Positions 61,328-64,000 of a stretch of 64,000 nucleotides of DNA are shown one piece after another; position 1 is the first letter of the stretch, and every line of letters begins with the position of its first letter. The DNA is from Leucobacter sp. Psy1 (GTDB taxonomy: Bacteria; Actinomycetota; Actinomycetes; Actinomycetales; Microbacteriaceae). Where the stretch lies: contig NZ_CP083692.1 in the NCBI RefSeq assembly GCF_020096995.1, positions 2,170,001 through 2,234,000 of the forward strand. The letters run 5' to 3'. The notes beneath the pieces are model-generated. The model did not search any database and was not told the origin of the DNA. It worked only from the letters and a program-made list of their open reading frames with translations. Made by a program: the position numbers and the translations under genes.

Positions 61328-64000
61328 CCCGCGCTCACCGCCGGAATGACATGGAGGCGGCACGCGCCCCCTGGGCTGTGCTCGTCGGAGCAGTGGTGCT
61401 CGACTCTCGCGGTGAACGCACCGGCCGCCATCACGCGTGCCGCCGCAGCGACCCGCTCACCGAACTCGGCGCGCGCCTCCGGAGTCAGCGGCTGCTGCGA
61501 GCGCAGACTGTAGGCGCCATCCCGTGCACGAAGCGCGTCGGGGTGCACGAAGACGAGCGCCGCCCCGGCGCTGCCGCCCTCCGCATCGAACGCGCCGGCG
61601 AGCACGCCGAACTGATACGCCTGCAGCTGGGCGTGCGCTTCGAGAGCGGCTCCGCCCGGAGCGGTCTTCCCCGTCTTCAGATCGATCACGAGCAGCGCTC
61701 TTCGCCCATCCGTCCCGTGCACGCGTTCGAGACGATCGGCGGTGCCCCGGAGTTCGGCGCGATCGACGCGAACGCTGAACTCGGCTTCGCGCCCGACGAG
61801 TTCGCGCTCCGAGGCCGCGAAGTCCGCGAGGTACTCGGCGAGTCCGTGCGTCATCTGCTCCGCGAGTCGGAACGAGCGCACCTCTTCCCAACCGGACTCG
61901 AACTCGAGGCTGTCCCACTCCTCGGAGACGATGGCGAGCAGCGCTTCGGGGTCTGCATCGTCGACGCGTTCGAAGGCGTGGTGGAGCAGCGTGCCGAGCT
62001 GGGAGCTGAAGGTGGTGGTCCCCCCACCGAGCCGGGACATCGCCCAGTCGAGCGGGCACCGCTCCACCGTGTCGAGGTGCGAGGGGCTCACGGGTACGAC
62101 GGCCTCGGGGTCACCGTCGAGGTCGACGAGCGGCGCCTCGGTGCTCGGGGGGAGCACTCCGTACCACTCATCGGGGTGCGCTCCAGGCACTCCCTCGCTC
62201 GCGAGCGCCGCGAGGGATGCGCTCGCCTCGGCGTCGGCGGGATCACGGGTCAGCCGTCGGCGCATTTCGGCGACGGCTCCTCTGAGGGTCAGTCTCGAGC
62301 TCGGCAGTGCTCCGTCGAACCGCGGGTGCGCTATCCCGAAGAAGGTCGATGGATGGTGGTCCTCGTCCGCGACGGCGACCACGAGCAGTTCGTCCCTGGC
62401 ACGGGAGCAGGCGTGGGCGAAGAGCCTCAGCTCGTCGTGCAGCGTGTCCCGTCGCGCCGGGGGCTCGGCGATCCCCCCGCGCAACCAGCGTTCGAGCGCG
62501 GTGACGCCGATCAGAGTGCCGCGCGAGCGAAGGTTCGGCCAGACGCCGTCCTGCGGGCCGAGGATCGCGACCAGCGAGAAGTCGGTGCCCACGAGCCCCT
62601 GCGGCGTCGTCACCGTGACAACCTCTCGGGCGCTGCTCGCCGCGAGGGAGTCCTCCGGCACCGCACTGGCGAGGAGCTCGGCCAGCAGATCGGCGATCGG
62701 CACCTCGCTGTCCTGTTCCTCGTGCCGCTGCAGGGCGAAGAAGAGACCGAGCACGGCGTCGAGGCGGCGATGGGCGTCGTCGGCCCGAGCACCTCGGCCG
62801 TCGAGCGCTGATTCCTGCCAGGGCCCGGCGAGGCCCGTCGCGTCCCAGATCGCCCAGAGGGTCTCGCGCGGCGTTCCGCCTGACGCGCGCACGCGCGTTC
62901 CCGCCTCGGCCAACCTGGCGAGGCGCCGGAGGGCACGCCCCGCGGCACTGTCGACGATCGGTTCGGCCTCTGGCCGGCCGAGCGCTTCGACGACCAGCTC
63001 GTCGATGCCCTTCGGCTCGCGCGCTTCTCCCCGGGCGGCGCGCTGCTCACTCAGGCGAATAGCGGCCCGGAACCGGCGGAGCACGATGGGATCGAGACCG
63101 CCCACGTCTCCACCGAGCACGTCGAACGCATCGGAGGAGGTCAGCGGGGCGATGCCGAGGGCGTGCTGCAAGAGGCGGATGAGTTCGCGGACGATCCGGT
63201 GCTCTCTGAGCACGATGCCGCCCGCGGTCACCGCCGTGACGACGCCGAGACCGGCGAGGGTTCTGGCCGCGGCTCCGGCTTCCTCACGTGTGCGGCACAC
63301 CACCGCCATGTCGCTCCAGTCGAGCTCGATCCCATCGTCGAGACCCAGGCGGCGTCGACGCAGTCGGTGCGCGATCACCCCCAGTTGCTCGGACACCGCG
63401 GGAACCGTCACGAACTGCGTCGCGGGCCGACCGGAGCCAGGCTCGCCCGTCGGCTCGGCCGAGCGAGCGGACACCGCCGCGCGCTGCGCACCGGCTCCGG
63501 CGGCCCCGACCCGCTCCGTGAGCCTCCGCACGAGACCGCGAATCGCGGGGTCGCTGCGGTGATCCACCCCGAGCACTACGCGCTGCGGTTGCGCGGCTCG
63601 AGACCTCGCCGCACGCGACCCTTCTGTGAACCCCTGTCGAGCGAGCTCCTCCTCCATCCGGGTGAGCAGTTCGACGCGCTCCCCCCGGAACGCGCTCGTC
63701 GCCACATCGGGGTCGCCGAACACCCAGATGCGCGCCCCCTCGCGGGCGCAGGCAGCGACGAGTGCGAGGTCTCCCTCGGTCAGCTCGTGGGCATCGTCGA
63801 TGAGGATGAGGCGCGGCAGAGGGACCGCGCCTCCTCCGTCGCCTGACGCGCGCACCATCGCAGCGGCGGCACGCAGCAGGCCGCTCGAGGTCAGCTCTCC
63901 CGGCCGCGCCTCCGCGATCCGCGCCTGGACCCTGGTCAGGAGCTCCAGGGCGGCCAGCCAGACCTCGACGAGCTCGGGCGCAGGCAGTGCCGTCACCGCC
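61324..64000 (-). CDS. adnA: AdnA-like helicase-nuclease, C-terminal part (cut by right edge)
   Basis: At least 891 codons are present; the N-terminus with the Walker A motif lies beyond the right edge. Visible are a motif II-like LILIDDAHELTEGDLAL, VFGDPDVATSAFRG, VGTDFSLVAILGPQDGVWP and LFAHACSRARDELLVVAV. A C-terminal PD-(D/E)XK nuclease has GTADRLERVHG and LLVIDLKTGKTAP (Asp, Lys). In AdnAB, AdnA is encoded just upstream of AdnB and its motor is the weaker; the DDAH motif II fits that. The end carries Cys and His residues (EHHCSDEHSPGGACRLHV). Coupled to adnB by ATGA. Confidence 0.9.
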   Translation of the reverse strand, partial: AVTALPAPELVEVWLAALELLTRVQARIAEARPGELTSSGLLRAAAAMVRASGDGGGAVPLPRLILIDDAHELTEGDLALVAACAREGARIWVFGDPDVATSAFRGERVELLTRMEEELARQGFTEGSRAARSRAAQPQRVVLGVDHRSDPAIRGLVRRLTERVGAAGAGAQRAAVSARSAEPTGEPGSGRPATQFVTVPAVSEQLGVIAHRLRRRRLGLDDGIELDWSDMAVVCRTREEAGAAARTLAGLGVVTAVTAGGIVLREHRIVRELIRLLQHALGIAPLTSSDAFDVLGGDVGGLDPIVLRRFRAAIRLSEQRAARGEAREPKGIDELVVEALGRPEAEPIVDSAAGRALRRLARLAEAGTRVRASGGTPRETLWAIWDATGLAGPWQESALDGRGARADDAHRRLDAVLGLFFALQRHEEQDSEVPIADLLAELLASAVPEDSLAASSAREVVTVTTPQGLVGTDFSLVAILGPQDGVWPNLRSRGTLIGVTALERWLRGGIAEPPARRDTLHDELRLFAHACSRARDELLVVAVADEDHHPSTFFGIAHPRFDGALPSSRLTLRGAVAEMRRRLTRDPADAEASASLAALASEGVPGAHPDEWYGVLPPSTEAPLVDLDGDPEAVVPVSPSHLDTVERCPLDWAMSRLGGGTTTFSSQLGTLLHHAFERVDDADPEALLAIVSEEWDSLEFESGWEEVRSFRLAEQMTHGLAEYLADFAASERELVGREAEFSVRVDRAELRGTADRLERVHGTDGRRALLVIDLKTGKTAPGGAALEAHAQLQAYQFGVLAGAFDAEGGSAGAALVFVHPDALRARDGAYSLRSQQPLTPEARAEFGERVAAAARVMAAGAFTARVEHHCSDEHSPGGACRLHVIPAVSAG

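Overview
The window is a gene-dense, high-GC bacterial chromosome segment. Gene content and order (gatCAB-ligA-mnmA, rpsB-tsf-pyrH-frr-cdsA, yraN-comM-dprA-xerC, an imuA'-imuB-dnaE2 mutasome, DUF3039, UPF0182, adnAB-type helicase-nucleases, DivIVA-type proteins, an LAVTG sorting signal) point to Actinomycetota, most plausibly Microbacteriaceae (Leucobacter-like). The genus is an inference. I see no prophage, transposase, CRISPR array or rRNA. There is one tRNA, the initiator tRNA-fMet.

Layout. 1-10.8 kb, minus strand: amidotransferase genes gatC-gatA-gatB (gatB cut by the left edge), a Tag-like DNA glycosylase, NAD-dependent ligase, MnmA with its cysteine desulfurase, a thioredoxin/TPR protein and a large membrane protein. 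11.0-14.1 kb, plus: a giant coiled-coil protein overlapping an RNase HI gene. 14.2-20.0 kb, minus: a translation/lipid block (rpsB, tsf, pyrH, frr, cdsA) ending in a four-repeat DivIVA-like protein, followed by a secreted transglycosylase-like protein and a small Cys/His protein. 20.3-24.5 kb, plus: yraN-comM-dprA-xerC. 24.7-25.7 kb, minus: an M23-type secreted protein and DUF2469. 25.8-31.6 kb, plus: a complete SOS mutasome cassette with a near-perfect LexA operator set inside its promoter. 31.6-42.4 kb: pncB, DUF3039, an ABC exporter, a cell-surface polymer cluster (TagB-like protein, glycosyltransferase, tandem TagF-like protein) and an HtrA protease. 42.5-47.1 kb: a Cys-Gln thioester surface protein, tRNA-fMet, and a coupled pair of a secreted protein and a two-helix membrane protein in visibly lower-GC DNA; this is the most accessory-looking part. 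47.2-64 kb: UPF0182, a YlbL-type protease, a zincin-like protein, a TOMM-cyclodehydratase-like protein, UvrD2, NudC, a degenerate phosphotransferase and the AdnB/AdnA pair (AdnA cut by the right edge). From memory this block parallels the Rv3193c-Rv3202c neighbourhood of Mycobacterium tuberculosis, but no whiB7 is seen.

The main cross-cutting observation is a recurrent promoter layout. A -10-like hexamer (nAnnnT, often TANNNT) lies exactly 6-7 bases upstream of an ATG or GTG with no Shine-Dalgarno sequence, at about a dozen genes that begin transcription units (ligA, mnmA, DUF2469, imuA', pncB, DUF3039, the ABC ATPase, the TagB-like gene, the glycosyltransferase, the tandem TagF-like gene, the TOMM-like gene, the phosphotransferase-like gene). 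This predicts leaderless mRNAs and was used to choose several starts. Internal operon genes instead show ATGA/GTGA overlaps or good Shine-Dalgarno sequences.

Less usual proteins include a phosphotransferase homologue without its catalytic residues, a NudC without zinc cysteines, a Tag-like glycosylase without zinc-snap ligands, and an orphan TOMM-like protein. A perfect 14-bp inverted repeat also overlaps the start of the tandem TagF-like gene.
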